Of a DNA stretch of 64,000 nt, positions 37,025-45,744 are shown piece by piece. Positions within the stretch are counted from its first letter, which is position 1, and each line of letters opens with the position of its first letter. The stretch is from assembly GCF_009720725.1 (NCBI RefSeq), contig NZ_WNKT01000010.1:48268-112267 (forward strand), written 5' to 3'. Below the pieces are notes generated by a model. The model was not told where the DNA came from. It saw only the letters and a program-made list of their open reading frames with translations, and did not search any database. The position numbers and the translations under genes were made by a program. This DNA is from Allochromatium palmeri. GTDB taxonomy: Bacteria > Pseudomonadota > Gammaproteobacteria > Chromatiales > Chromatiaceae.

Positions 37025-38149
37025 TCAAAGTGCTGTCGCCCCGGCCACGGCCTCGACCACGCGCACCTGCGTCTCTTCGTCCAGATAGGGATGCATGGGC
37101 AGACTCATGACCCGGCGCGCGACCGCCGCGCAGACCGGATAGGCCTCGCCCGGCAGACCGACATGGAACACCGGCTGTTCGTTGAGCGGGATCGGATAAT
37201 GGATCGCCGTCGGGATGCCCTGTTGATTGAGCGTTTCAGCGACCGCGTCGCGATCCTCGACCTGGATCGTATATTGGGCATAGACCGACAGGTTGTGCGG
37301 ATGGACATGGGGCGTGAGCACGGGCGCACCACCGACATCGGTGCCGACCGCGCCGCGTGCCTGGAACAGCTCGGTATAGCGCGCACCGATCCGGGCGCGG
37401 GCCTCGACCTCCTCGGGGAAGATCTCCATCTTCGCGAGCAGGATCGCCGCTTGCAGGGTATCCAGACGCGCATTGAGTCCAAGACGCGGATGATGGTAGC
37501 GCCGGTCCTGACCGTGGTTGCGGATCTCGCGCATGGCTGTGGCGAGCGCGTCGTCGTCGGTGAAGCAGGCACCGGCGTCGCCATAGGCGCCGAGCGGCTT
37601 GGCCGGAAAAAACGAGGTGCAGCCGATACGTGAGAGTGCGCAGGAGCGCCGGCCGCGATAGCGGGCGCCGAAGCTCTGGGCCGCGTCCTCGATCACCGGC
37701 AGCCGATGACGCTCGGCCACGGCGTTGATGGCGTCCATGTCGGCGCACTGGCCATAGAGTGAAACCGGCATGATGGCGCGCGTGCGCCCGGTGATGGCCG
37801 CTGCGAGCTTGGCCGGATCGATGTTGTAGGTGACCGGATCGATGTCGACGAACACCGGACGCGCCCCGAGCAGTGCGATCATTTCGCCGGTAGCGATGAA
37901 GGTGAAGGGCGTAGTAATGACCTCGTCGCCGCGGCCGATCTCCAGCGCCATCATGGCCGCGAGCAGCGCATCGGTACCGCTCGACAGCCCGATACAATGA
38001 CGCGCGCCGACGAACTCGGCCAGCCGCTCCTCCAGTTCCTGGACTTCCGGTCCCTGGATGAACTGACCATGGTTGAGCACGGATTCGATGCGGGCCTTCA
38101 CATCGTGGTCGATACGGGCGTACTGGGTCTTCAAATCGATGAATTGCAT
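37025..38149 (-). CDS. DegT/DnrJ/EryC1/StrS-family sugar aminotransferase
   Basis: 374-residue PLP enzyme of the sugar aminotransferase family. Key features are the start FIDLKTQYARID, SGTDALLAAMMAL, EDAAQSFGARYRG and the PLP-lysine region SFFPAKPLGAYGDAG. Members transfer an amino group to a nucleotide 4- or 3-keto-sugar used in O-antigens and similar glycans. It is not near the polysaccharide operon at the left edge, although it may serve the same pathway; the sugar is not known. Transcription runs away from the META-domain gene across about 180 bases. Confidence 0.87.
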   Translation of the reverse strand: MQFIDLKTQYARIDHDVKARIESVLNHGQFIQGPEVQELEERLAEFVGARHCIGLSSGTDALLAAMMALEIGRGDEVITTPFTFIATGEMIALLGARPVFVDIDPVTYNIDPAKLAAAITGRTRAIMPVSLYGQCADMDAINAVAERHRLPVIEDAAQSFGARYRGRRSCALSRIGCTSFFPAKPLGAYGDAGACFTDDDALATAMREIRNHGQDRRYHHPRLGLNARLDTLQAAILLAKMEIFPEEVEARARIGARYTELFQARGAVGTDVGGAPVLTPHVHPHNLSVYAQYTIQVEDRDAVAETLNQQGIPTAIHYPIPLNEQPVFHVGLPGEAYPVCAAVARRVMSLPMHPYLDEETQVRVVEAVAGATAL

Positions 38150-38327
38150 GCGGATCGCCTTGGCGAGTCTCTCGCCGTCTCTCTCTGGAAAGGTGTCCCA
38201 GACCGCTGCGGGTGTGTTGCATCGGTCGCTCGGGGCATGGAGAATCCCTGGATTATAGGATCGCCGCCCGCGACCGGGGCCGATATTTCATACTTTGTTG
38301 CAACATGGACATGCGGGAGCTTCGATC

Positions 38328-39197
38328 ATGCCTGACCCCTTGCGCGCGCTCGTTGGTATGGGAGTGATGTTGGCGTTGGCTGGATCCGTCCAGGCCCAGA
38401 CCGCGCCATCTGCCTCCGCACCCGCTGATCCGGCTCAGGAGCAACCGGCTCCTGAATCTGAACCGATGCCTGTGCCATTCGTGGGCTTGGAGTGGCGTCT
38501 GACCGCTTATCGGAGCGACTCCGGCCTGACCGAGGTCGTGCCCCGCTCGCGACCGACCGAGTTTCGTTTCGAGGATGGTCAGTTCTCAGGCAGCACCGGC
38601 TGCAACCGGATCCAGGGCGCTTATACCGTCGAGGGGGCCGACTTCAGGTTCGGCGAGGGACTGGCTGCAACCCGCATGGCCTGCCCCGGACCGCTGATGC
38701 AGCAGGAAGCCGCAGTCATCCAGGCCTTCCAGGCCGTCACCCGCTATCGCCATACCCCGGATCATCTCGAACTGCTCGATGAGCACGGCGAGATCGCGCT
38801 GAGATTCAGCCGTCTCGGCGCCGAGACCCCAGCCGACCCGCTGCTGGGACGCACCTGGAAACTCGACAGCTACAGCGACGGGCACGGAGCCGAACTCACG
38901 CCGATCAAGGGCACCCGGATCGACCTGAGCTTCGACCCACGCGGTCGGATCAGCGGCTCGGATGGCTGCAATCGCTATCTAGGCGGCTTCACGCGCTCGG
39001 GTCAGGCGCTGTCGATCGGCCCCATCGCCACCACGTTGATGGCCTGCACCGCCAGCGATGCACACGCCGAGCAGGGACGGGCCTATGCCGAGTTGCTCGG
39101 TCAGGTGAGCGCCTATCGGATCGAGAACGGGCATCTGCTCCTGCTCGATGCCAATGGCGCGATTCTGGCGCGTTTGCAGGCCATGCCCGCAGAGTGA
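38328..39197 (+). CDS. Exported protein with two META domains
   Basis: 289 residues from the ATG at 38328, with GGAG eight bases upstream. A signal peptide ends at SVQAQ (about residue 24), followed by an Ala/Pro-rich linker. Two META domains follow, of the HslJ type, each with the TGCNR or DGCNR centre (SGSTGCNRIQGAY and SGSDGCNRYLGGF) and a later MAC. The duplicated domain would act in the periplasm; HslJ relatives are linked to heat and envelope stress, but the role here is unknown. It faces the aminotransferase promoter and precedes lptM by 105 bases. Confidence 0.83.
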   Translation: MPDPLRALVGMGVMLALAGSVQAQTAPSASAPADPAQEQPAPESEPMPVPFVGLEWRLTAYRSDSGLTEVVPRSRPTEFRFEDGQFSGSTGCNRIQGAYTVEGADFRFGEGLAATRMACPGPLMQQEAAVIQAFQAVTRYRHTPDHLELLDEHGEIALRFSRLGAETPADPLLGRTWKLDSYSDGHGAELTPIKGTRIDLSFDPRGRISGSDGCNRYLGGFTRSGQALSIGPIATTLMACTASDAHAEQGRAYAELLGQVSAYRIENGHLLLLDANGAILARLQAMPAE

Positions 39198-39258
39198 TCC
39201 GCATGGTTTCGTGCGGTTTCACGCCGGCGCCGATCCAAACCATCAGGGTGTGTTGGGT

Positions 39259-39264
39259 TATACT
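39259..39264 (+). promoter_or_regulatory. Possible -10 box (TATACT) before lptM-lysA
   Basis: TATACT lies 39 bases upstream of the lptM ATG. No convincing -35 box is seen at 16-18 bases upstream. The same sequence with the same GGGTTATACT flank occurs before valS at 57809-57814. Confidence 0.35.
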
Positions 39265-39302
39265 CGCGCGTCCAAAACCACGCTTTCGGATCGGAGTCGA
39301 CC

Positions 39303-39503
39303 ATGCGCTGTTGGGCCAATAATCTCTTCATCGCCATCGTCGTCCTGCTGGGCACGCTCGCCATGCTCGGTGCCTGCGGTCAGAAGGGCGAGCTTTATCT
39401 GCCCGAACCGGCCTCCGAGTCCGGTACGCCGCCCGGCGCCGATGTTCCGACCGCGCCGCCGGCGCCACTGGAGTCAGATGTCGCGGGCGCGTCTCAACCC
39501 TAA
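39303..39503 (+). CDS. lptM: LPS assembly lipoprotein LptM
   Basis: 66-residue lipoprotein of the LptM (YifL) family. The signal peptide ends at the lipobox LGAC (Cys23), directly followed by the family signature GQKGELYLP. LptM helps mature the LptD-LptE outer-membrane LPS translocon by promoting its disulfide bonds. Its place immediately before lysA (22 bases) is the standard gammaproteobacterial order. The remaining 35 residues are a Pro/Ala-rich tail. It should be processed by LspA, also encoded in this window. Confidence 0.9.
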   Translation: MRCWANNLFIAIVVLLGTLAMLGACGQKGELYLPEPASESGTPPGADVPTAPPAPLESDVAGASQP

Positions 39504-39525
39504 CACTCAGGTTTCTCCACGCCGC

Positions 39526-40797
39526 ATGGATCACTTCAACGACCGCGACGGACTCCTCCACGCCGAGGAGGTGCCGCTCACCGAGATCGCCGAGCGCTTC
39601 GGCACGCCCTGCTATGTCTATTCGCGCGCCACGCTCGAACGCCACTGGCGCGCGTTCGACCGCGCCTTTCGCGATCACCCGCACCTGATCTGCTTCTCGG
39701 TCAAGTCCAACTCCAACCTGGCGGTGCTCGATGTGCTCGCGCGTCTGGGATCGGGCTTCGACATCGTCTCGGTCGGCGAACTGGAACGGGTGCTGGCCGC
39801 CGGCGGCGATCCGTCCAAGATCGTCTTCTCAGGTGTCGGCAAGCGCGCCGACGAGATCCGCCGCGCGCTCGAGGTCGGCATCCGCTGCTTCAATGTCGAG
39901 TCAGAGTCCGAACTGACCCGGATTGATGGGATCGCCGCTGAACTCGGGGTCAAGGCGCCGGTATCACTGCGCGTCAACCCGGATGTCGACCCCCAGACGC
40001 ATCCGTACATCTCCACGGGTCTAAAGGAGAACAAGTTCGGCATCGACATCCATGAGGCCGAGTCGGTCTATGCGCTCGCCGCCGCCATGCCGAACCTGAA
40101 GGTCGTCGGGATCGACTGTCACATCGGCTCGCAACTGACGGATCTGGCACCCTTCATCGACGCGCTCGGGCGGGTGCTGGCGCTGGCTGACCGGTTGTGC
40201 GCCTCGGGGATCGCCATCGAGCATCTGGACCTGGGTGGCGGACTCGGCATCCGCTATCGCGAGGAGCATCCACCGGAACCGGCCGCCTATGCCGCCGCCA
40301 TGAGCCATCTGCTGGCCAATCGCCCCTATGAGGTGATCCTGGAGCCGGGACGCGCCATCGTCGGCAACGCCGGCGTGCTGCTGACGCGGGTCGAATATCT
40401 CAAGCACAGCTCGCACAAGCATTTCGCCATCCTCGACGCGGCCATGAATGATCTCTTGCGTCCCGCGCTCTATCAGGCCAACCAGGAGATCGTGCGCGTG
40501 GTGAGCGAGACCGACGCCGATCCGAGTCATTACGATCTGGTCGGCCCGGTGTGCGAGACGGCGGACTTTCTCGGCAAGGACCGCACCCTGGCGCTGGAGG
40601 AAGGCGATTTGGTGGCGGTGCGCGGGGCCGGGGCCTATGGCTTCACCATGAGTTCCAACTACAACAGCCGTCCGCGCGCCGCCGAGGTCATGGTCGATGG
40701 CGACCGCACCTATCTGGTGCGCGAGCGCGAGTCGATCACGGATCTCTATCGCGGCGAACAGCGGCTGCCGTCCGAGACCACGACCGTCATCGCATGA
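39526..40797 (+). CDS. lysA: Diaminopimelate decarboxylase
   Basis: PLP-dependent enzyme of the last step of lysine synthesis, turning meso-diaminopimelate into lysine. From the ATG at 39526 it has 423 residues. The PLP lysine is in CFSVKSNSNLAVL, and the substrate-pocket motifs GGGLGIRY, EPGRAIVGNAG and CETADFLG are in the right order. The longer open frame (from 39148) overlaps lptM and is false. The gene is joined by ATGA to a methyltransferase gene and then dapF, making a compact lysine/peptidoglycan precursor unit. Confidence 0.95.
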   Translation: MDHFNDRDGLLHAEEVPLTEIAERFGTPCYVYSRATLERHWRAFDRAFRDHPHLICFSVKSNSNLAVLDVLARLGSGFDIVSVGELERVLAAGGDPSKIVFSGVGKRADEIRRALEVGIRCFNVESESELTRIDGIAAELGVKAPVSLRVNPDVDPQTHPYISTGLKENKFGIDIHEAESVYALAAAMPNLKVVGIDCHIGSQLTDLAPFIDALGRVLALADRLCASGIAIEHLDLGGGLGIRYREEHPPEPAAYAAAMSHLLANRPYEVILEPGRAIVGNAGVLLTRVEYLKHSSHKHFAILDAAMNDLLRPALYQANQEIVRVVSETDADPSHYDLVGPVCETADFLGKDRTLALEEGDLVAVRGAGAYGFTMSSNYNSRPRAAEVMVDGDRTYLVRERESITDLYRGEQRLPSETTTVIA

Positions 40798-41468
40798 AAC
40801 GTCGTCCCGAACCCGAAGAATTGATGGATGGCGAGGACCAGGCGCTCGCCTATGCCGAGGCCGATTTCAACGCCTCCAACACGCTCTTCATCGAGCTGCT
40901 GCGCCGACTGGTGCCCGGATCTCTGGCGGGCGCTGTGGCGCTTGATCTCGGGTGCGGACCGGCGGATATCGTGATCCGCTTTCTGCTGGCCTATCCGGGC
41001 GCGACCTGTGACGCGCTCGACGGCTCGCGCCCGATGCTGGATCTGGCTCAGCAGGCGCTCGACGCACGGCCGGAGATCGCCGCGCGCGCCCGATTGCTGC
41101 ACGACGTCATCCCGTCCGGGCAGTTGGCGCGCGGTCACTATGATCTGGTCATCTCCAACAGTCTGCTGCATCACCTGCCCGACCCCGCCGTGCTGTGGCG
41201 GACGATCCGCGAAACGGCCAAGCCGGGCGCGCCGGTGCTCGTCATGGACCTGATGCGCCCAGCCTCGGCCGGCTGGGTCGAGGCGCTGGTCGAGAGCTAT
41301 GCGGGTAGTGAGCCCGAAATCCTGCGCACCGACTTCCGTAACTCGCTCTATGCCGCTTTCGAGCCGGCCGAAGTGACCGAGCAGCTCGCCGCCGCCGGTC
41401 TGGACAGTCTGGAAGTTGCGGTGGTCAGCGATCGGCATCTCGCCGTCATGGGACATCTGCCGACATGA
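40794..41468 (+). CDS. Class I SAM-dependent methyltransferase
   Basis: 224 residues with the class I methyltransferase motif [12 protein letters not shown] near residue 50, the acidic motif after the second strand ([10 protein letters not shown]) and a conserved [11 protein letters not shown] region. It is coupled on both sides: its ATG overlaps the lysA stop and its stop overlaps the dapF start (both ATGA). Related clusters usually pass straight from lysA to dapF, so a methyltransferase here is notable. The substrate is unknown; a link to diaminopimelate metabolism is only suggested by position. Confidence 0.82.
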   Translation: MKRRPEPEELMDGEDQALAYAEADFNASNTLFIELLRRLVPGSLAGAVALDLGCGPADIVIRFLLAYPGATCDALDGSRPMLDLAQQALDARPEIAARARLLHDVIPSGQLARGHYDLVISNSLLHHLPDPAVLWRTIRETAKPGAPVLVMDLMRPASAGWVEALVESYAGSEPEILRTDFRNSLYAAFEPAEVTEQLAAAGLDSLEVAVVSDRHLAVMGHLPT

Positions 41469-42301
41469 GACTGCGCTTCACCAAGATGCAGGGACTGGGC
41501 AACGATTTCGTCGTCTTCGACGGCGTGCGCCAGCGGGTCGACCTGGACGCCGAGTTCGCGCGACGTCTGGCCGATCGGCGTTTCGGTGTCGGTTGCGATC
41601 AGATCCTGCTGGTCGAGCCGCCGCGCCTGCCTGATACCGATTTCCACTACCGGATCTTCAACGCCGACGGCTCCGAGGTCGAACAGTGCGGCAATGGCGC
41701 GCGCTGCTTCGCGCGCTTCGTCCGCGATCAGGGTCTGAGCGACAAGGACGAGATCCCGGTCGGCACGGCGGCTGGAGCGATTCGACTCTATCTGGAGCCG
41801 GATGGACAGGTGCGGGTCGATATGGGCGCACCGACGTTCGATCCCGCCCGCATTCCCTTCGAGGCCGAGTTCGAATCCGAGGACGCGACCTATACGCTGG
41901 ATGTCGCGGATCGGACACGCACCATCGGTGTGCTTTCCATGGGCAACCCACACGCGGTGCTGATCGTCGAGGATGTCGATTCAGCGCCGGTCGACACGCT
42001 TGGACCGCTGATCGAGCATCATCTGGACTTCCCGCGCCGGGTGAATGTCGGTTTTATGCAGATCCTCGGGCCGAACGCGATCCGGTTGCGGGTCCATGAG
42101 CGCGGCGCGGGCGAGACGCTCGCCTGTGGTACCGGCGCCTGTGCGGCTGTCGTGAGCGGGCGTCGGCGCGGACGGCTCGACGAGCGGGTGCGGGTCGCCC
42201 TGCCCGGCGGCGAACTGGTGATCGAATGGCGAGGACCAGATCATCCGGTCTGGATGACGGGGCCGGCCGTCCAAGTCTTCGAGGGCGAGATCGAACGATG
42301 A
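41465..42301 (+). CDS. dapF: Diaminopimelate epimerase
   Basis: 278-residue cofactor-free epimerase converting LL- to meso-diaminopimelate for lysine and peptidoglycan synthesis. It starts [15 protein letters not shown], as is typical, and has both catalytic cysteines, in [11 protein letters not shown] and [11 protein letters not shown]. Length is normal. The gene overlaps the methyltransferase by ATGA and is followed by the DUF484 gene after 13 bases. Confidence 0.96.
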   Translation: MRLRFTKMQGLGNDFVVFDGVRQRVDLDAEFARRLADRRFGVGCDQILLVEPPRLPDTDFHYRIFNADGSEVEQCGNGARCFARFVRDQGLSDKDEIPVGTAAGAIRLYLEPDGQVRVDMGAPTFDPARIPFEAEFESEDATYTLDVADRTRTIGVLSMGNPHAVLIVEDVDSAPVDTLGPLIEHHLDFPRRVNVGFMQILGPNAIRLRVHERGAGETLACGTGACAAVVSGRRRGRLDERVRVALPGGELVIEWRGPDHPVWMTGPAVQVFEGEIER

Positions 42302-42314
42302 GAGAACAGGCGTG

Positions 42315-43010
42315 ATGCATCAGGCCGAACAGAGCCAGAATGAGGTGTTCGACCAGGAACAACGGGTCGCCGAATATCTGATGGCCCATCCGGACTTCCT
42401 TGTCCGTCATCCAGAGGTGCTGACGGCCATTGAGGTACCGCACGGCGTTACGGGCGCCGTGTCGCTGATCGAGTATCAGGTTCGCGCGCTGCGCCGCCAG
42501 CTTGCAACCGAACGTAATCGCTTCATCCATCTCATCGCCCGGGCGCGCGAGTACGAGTCGCTCTCGACCCGTCTCCATGGTCTGATTCTGCAACTCATGG
42601 TTGTCGACGACTCAGAGCCGCTCTGTCACCTGCTGCGCGAAACTCTGCTGCGCGAGTTCCATGCCGAGGCGCTGGCGTTCAAGCTCTTTGCGCTCGCGGC
42701 CATCGAGGAGGGGGCGCCGCACGACCCCCTGGCCAATGCCTTCGCCGATTTCATCGATCGTCGCAACGCGCTCTGCGGTCCACTGAGTCCTGAACGCGCC
42801 GTGGCCTTGTTCGGCGAGGGCGGTGCGGGCATCCATTCAGCCGCCATCGTGCCGATCCATGCCAGCGGTCAGTCGGGCATCATCGCCATCGGCAGTGCGG
42901 ACGCCACCCGCTTCAGTCCCGACATGGGCACCGATTTCCTGAACCGGCTCGGCGAGATCATCAGCCAGAAGCTCAGGGCGATTCGCTTCAGTGGCTGCGA
43001 ACCGCACTGA
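42315..43010 (+). CDS. DUF484 protein
   Basis: 231 residues of the DUF484 family, GAF-like, regularly encoded between dapF and xerC in gammaproteobacteria. It starts with a helical segment containing VAEYLMAHPDFLVRHPEVL, then a coiled helix (VRALRRQLATERNRF) and a domain ending GIIAIGSADATRF. A GTG three bases earlier is also in frame. Its biochemical role is not established. The context supports one transcript from lptM to xerC. Confidence 0.9.
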   Translation: MHQAEQSQNEVFDQEQRVAEYLMAHPDFLVRHPEVLTAIEVPHGVTGAVSLIEYQVRALRRQLATERNRFIHLIARAREYESLSTRLHGLILQLMVVDDSEPLCHLLRETLLREFHAEALAFKLFALAAIEEGAPHDPLANAFADFIDRRNALCGPLSPERAVALFGEGGAGIHSAAIVPIHASGQSGIIAIGSADATRFSPDMGTDFLNRLGEIISQKLRAIRFSGCEPH

Positions 43011-43017
43011 TCCAGCC

Positions 43018-43971
43018 ATGCCCACACGCCTGGACACGCCCACCGCGCAGGCGCCGATCGAGATGACGTTGATCGAGCGCTTTCTCGCACATCTGGCGCA
43101 CGAGCGACGGCTGTCCGACCACACGGTCACGGCCTATCGGCGCGACCTCGTCCAGATCAGCCGCTGGCTGGCCGATCAGGACGCGGGAGCGCTCGAACAG
43201 CTCGATGAGGCCGGCATCCGCCGCTACACCGCCTTGCGTCATCGTCAGGGCGTCTCGGGCAAGACGCTCCAGCGCGAACTCTCCAGCCTGCGCGGGTTTT
43301 ACCGCTGGCTGCTGCGCGAGAATCAGGCGCAGGTCAATCCAGCCGTCGGCCTCCGCGCGCCCAAGAGTCCGCGCACGCTCCCGCGCACCTTCGACACCGA
43401 TCAGCTCAGCGCCTTGCTTAATCCAGTCGATGAAGACCCGCTCATGATTCGCGACACGGCCATGGTCGAACTCTTCTATTCGTCGGGTCTGCGTCTGGCC
43501 GAACTGGTGGGCGTCGATCTGGGCGATATCGACATGCGCGAGGGTGAGCTGGGCGTGATCGGCAAGGGCGCCAAGAGCCGGCGCGTCCCCGTCGGCCAGA
43601 AAGCGCGCGAGGCGGTCGAGCGTTGGCTCGCGGTGCGTCCGGCACTGGCCAATCCGGACGAGCGGGCGCTGTTTGTCAGTCTACGCGGTCAACGCATCCA
43701 TCCGCGCACGGTCGAGAAACGGCTCGAACGCTGGGCGTTGGAGCGCGGCGCGAGCCAGCATCTGCATCCGCATCTGCTCAGACACAGTTTCGCGACCCAT
43801 CTGCTGGAGTCCTCCGGCGATCTGCGCGCCGTCCAGGAACTACTCGGGCACACCGACATCGGTACCACCCAGATCTATACCCATCTCGACTTCCAGCACC
43901 TGGCTCAGGTCTACGATCAGGCCCATCCGCGCGCGCGCCGGAAGTCCTCGAAGCCGGACGATCGATCCTGA
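43018..43971 (+). CDS. xerC: Tyrosine recombinase XerC
   Basis: 317 residues. The catalytic domain has the first Arg in SSGLRLAELVG, Lys in GKGAKSRRVP, the HLLRHSFATHLL pair, His/Trp-type motif GHTDIGTTQIYTH, with the nucleophile Tyr in IYTH. With XerD it resolves chromosome dimers at dif near division. The start at 43018 follows the DUF484 stop by seven bases; an upstream frame start at 42991 overlaps that gene. The order DUF484-xerC is standard, and the match is to XerC rather than a phage integrase; no attachment site or tRNA is next to it. Confidence 0.93.
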   Translation: MPTRLDTPTAQAPIEMTLIERFLAHLAHERRLSDHTVTAYRRDLVQISRWLADQDAGALEQLDEAGIRRYTALRHRQGVSGKTLQRELSSLRGFYRWLLRENQAQVNPAVGLRAPKSPRTLPRTFDTDQLSALLNPVDEDPLMIRDTAMVELFYSSGLRLAELVGVDLGDIDMREGELGVIGKGAKSRRVPVGQKAREAVERWLAVRPALANPDERALFVSLRGQRIHPRTVEKRLERWALERGASQHLHPHLLRHSFATHLLESSGDLRAVQELLGHTDIGTTQIYTHLDFQHLAQVYDQAHPRARRKSSKPDDRS

Positions 43972-43990
43972 TCGCCGCGACGCTCGCATC

Positions 43991-44650
43991 ATGCTCCTGT
44001 CACCCAAATACCGCTTCCTGTTCGTCCATATCGCCAAGACCGGCGGCACCAGCGTGCGCGCCGCGCTCGAAGGTCTGCGCTGGCGTGATCCCTGGTACTA
44101 CCCGATGTTTCTGTGCAGTCGCTTCAGTCATCTGAGTGGTCATCGGATCGCGACCAAGCTGCCGCGTCACGCCAAGGTAGTCGCGGCCAAGGAGCTGCTG
44201 CCCAGGGCGTATTTCGACAGCCTGTTCAAGTTCGCCTTCGTGCGCAATCCCTGGGATCTCCAGGTCAGCTCGTTTCACCACATCCGGCGCGAACGTCCGC
44301 AGTATCTCGGCGGACATGAGACCTTCGAGGGGTTCCTGCGCTGGAAGCTCGATCCGGAGCGGCCTTATCAGTATCACATCGATACGTCGATCACGCTCCA
44401 GACCGATTATCTGATCGATCTCGGCGGCGCGGTGGTGGTGGATTTCATTGGGCGCTATGAGCACTTGCACGCGGACTTCGCGACCGTCTGCGAACGCATC
44501 GGCATTCGCACTCCCGCCCTACCCCACGAACGTCAGGCCCGGGACCGGACGCGCGACTACCGGAGCTATTACAGCGACGAGACGGCCGAGCTGGTCGCGC
44601 GCCAGTTCGCGCGCGACATCCAGATGCTCGACTATCGCTTCGATCCCTGA
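43991..44650 (+). CDS. Sulfotransferase-family protein
   Basis: 219 residues from the ATG at 43991. The PAPS-binding motifs are visible: the 5' loop in FVHIAKTGGTSVR and the 3'-phosphate site in FAFVRNPWDLQVSSF. These fit the sulfotransferase family 2 style of bacterial glycan or lipid sulfotransferases. It starts 19 bases after xerC and may be co-transcribed. The substrate is unknown; a surface sugar is likely. The stop is part of a palindrome shared with the convergent gene. Confidence 0.83.
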   Translation: MLLSPKYRFLFVHIAKTGGTSVRAALEGLRWRDPWYYPMFLCSRFSHLSGHRIATKLPRHAKVVAAKELLPRAYFDSLFKFAFVRNPWDLQVSSFHHIRRERPQYLGGHETFEGFLRWKLDPERPYQYHIDTSITLQTDYLIDLGGAVVVDFIGRYEHLHADFATVCERIGIRTPALPHERQARDRTRDYRSYYSDETAELVARQFARDIQMLDYRFDP

Positions 44651-44659
44651 TCTCAGGGA
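44644..44659. repeat. Palindrome covering two convergent stop codons
   Basis: TCCCTGA-TC-TCAGGGA spans the stop of the sulfotransferase gene (44648-44650) and of the DUF2189 gene (44653-44655). Both genes therefore end in the same sequence, read from opposite strands. Confidence 0.7.
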
Positions 44660-45441
44660 CTGGGCACCAGATCGCGATAGGCATGCCAACTGGCGTGCCC
44701 GACGAGCGGGATGGCGATGAAGAGCCCCAGATAGAAGGTCACCAGCCCGGCGCCGACGATCAGCACGATCAACCCCGCCCAGAGCAGCATGGGGCCGGGA
44801 TTGTGCAGCACGGCGCGCACACTGGTGCGCATGGCGGTCAGTGCGTCGAGATGCCGATCCACCAGCAAGGGCACGGTGATGGCCATGATGCCGAAGACGA
44901 CGGCCGCGAAGCCGGCACCGATGACGGTGATGGTCGCCAGCAGGAGCAGGTGATCTCCCGAGAAAAACACGACCGGCAGGAAGTTGTCGAGCGTCGGGAA
45001 GGGATCATCGAACAGCAACGCGATCGACACCAGCGAAACCACCAGCCAGGCTTGCAGGGTCACGAACAGAAAGGCCGAGATCATTCCCAACTGCCCCTGA
45101 TTGCGCTTGAACGCCTCCAGCGCCTGACAGGACTCCAGCGATTCGGCCCGCTCCAGATGGGCGCTCATCTGATAGAGTCCGATCGACAGCATCGGCGCCA
45201 TCAGAAAAAAGCCGGCGATCAGGAAGGGCACCAGGAAACTCAACTCGCCGAGGATCATCAGCGTGGTGATCAGCAGACTGAGCAGCACGATCGCGGTTCC
45301 ATAGGTCAGGCTGTATCCGGGCGCGGCGCGAATATCGGTCCAGCCCTTGCGCAGCCACTCCCAGGGGTGGCTGAAATCGATGGTCGAGACCTGAAGACCT
45401 TCTTGATGATTGAGTCGGTCGACTGTCATCACGTGTGGCAT
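44653..45441 (-). CDS. DUF2189 integral membrane protein
   Basis: 262 residues from the ATG at 45441, which has GGAGG eight bases upstream. Six hydrophobic helices can be seen, with the family's cytoplasmic lead WEWLRKGWTDIRAAPGYSLTYG and the repeated VLLWAGLIVLIVGAGLVTF-type helix late on. DUF2189 proteins are widespread membrane proteins of unknown role, sometimes near cytochrome or respiratory genes; none is present here. Confidence 0.85.
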   Translation of the reverse strand: MPHVMTVDRLNHQEGLQVSTIDFSHPWEWLRKGWTDIRAAPGYSLTYGTAIVLLSLLITTLMILGELSFLVPFLIAGFFLMAPMLSIGLYQMSAHLERAESLESCQALEAFKRNQGQLGMISAFLFVTLQAWLVVSLVSIALLFDDPFPTLDNFLPVVFFSGDHLLLLATITVIGAGFAAVVFGIMAITVPLLVDRHLDALTAMRTSVRAVLHNPGPMLLWAGLIVLIVGAGLVTFYLGLFIAIPLVGHASWHAYRDLVPSP

Positions 45442-45744
45442 GGCGAAATCCTCCAAATCTTTTTTATGTCGTTATAACCACAGGCGGGGCGGTTTTTTAT
45501 CGTTCGAAGCACGCAACCCAACACCCGATCTTCTAATGAGGTGGTATGGGGTGCAGTTCAACCATCCACGAGTTTTCTCTCGAAGGCAAGAGAAAACTTC
45601 AGTATTTACAATCGTTAATATTCTAAATATCCGGCCCGTCGCGCTATCTGTACCGATCCCTTAGACTAGCGCCTCTGTATTCGACTGCCGGCGCCTCCCG
45701 TCTCCACGAAGCGCTCCGGCTTGTTACTGGAGATCTGATCGACT
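45442..45744. other. AT-richer intergenic region with an inverted repeat
   Basis: 303 bases without a gene, between two divergent starts. It includes a T6 run at 45493-45498, and a perfect inverted repeat AGTTTTCTCT (45571-45580) / AGAGAAAACT (45589-45598), loop 8 bases. The stretch 45600-45632 is AT-rich compared with the flanks. It presumably holds promoters for both flanking genes; the inverted repeat could be an operator. No ORF or RNA is recognised. Confidence 0.5.
45571..45598. repeat. Perfect 10-bp inverted repeat
   Basis: Arms AGTTTTCTCT and AGAGAAAACT with loop CGAAGGCA, about 145 bases upstream of the MBL-hydrolase start and 130 bases upstream of the DUF2189 start. It may be a protein-binding site or an attenuator-like hairpin. 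Confidence 0.7.

Noticed and set aside
43018..43971. Phage or integron integrase in place of XerC
   Set aside because: Position after DUF484 and sequence style fit XerC; no attachment site, tRNA or cassette is present.
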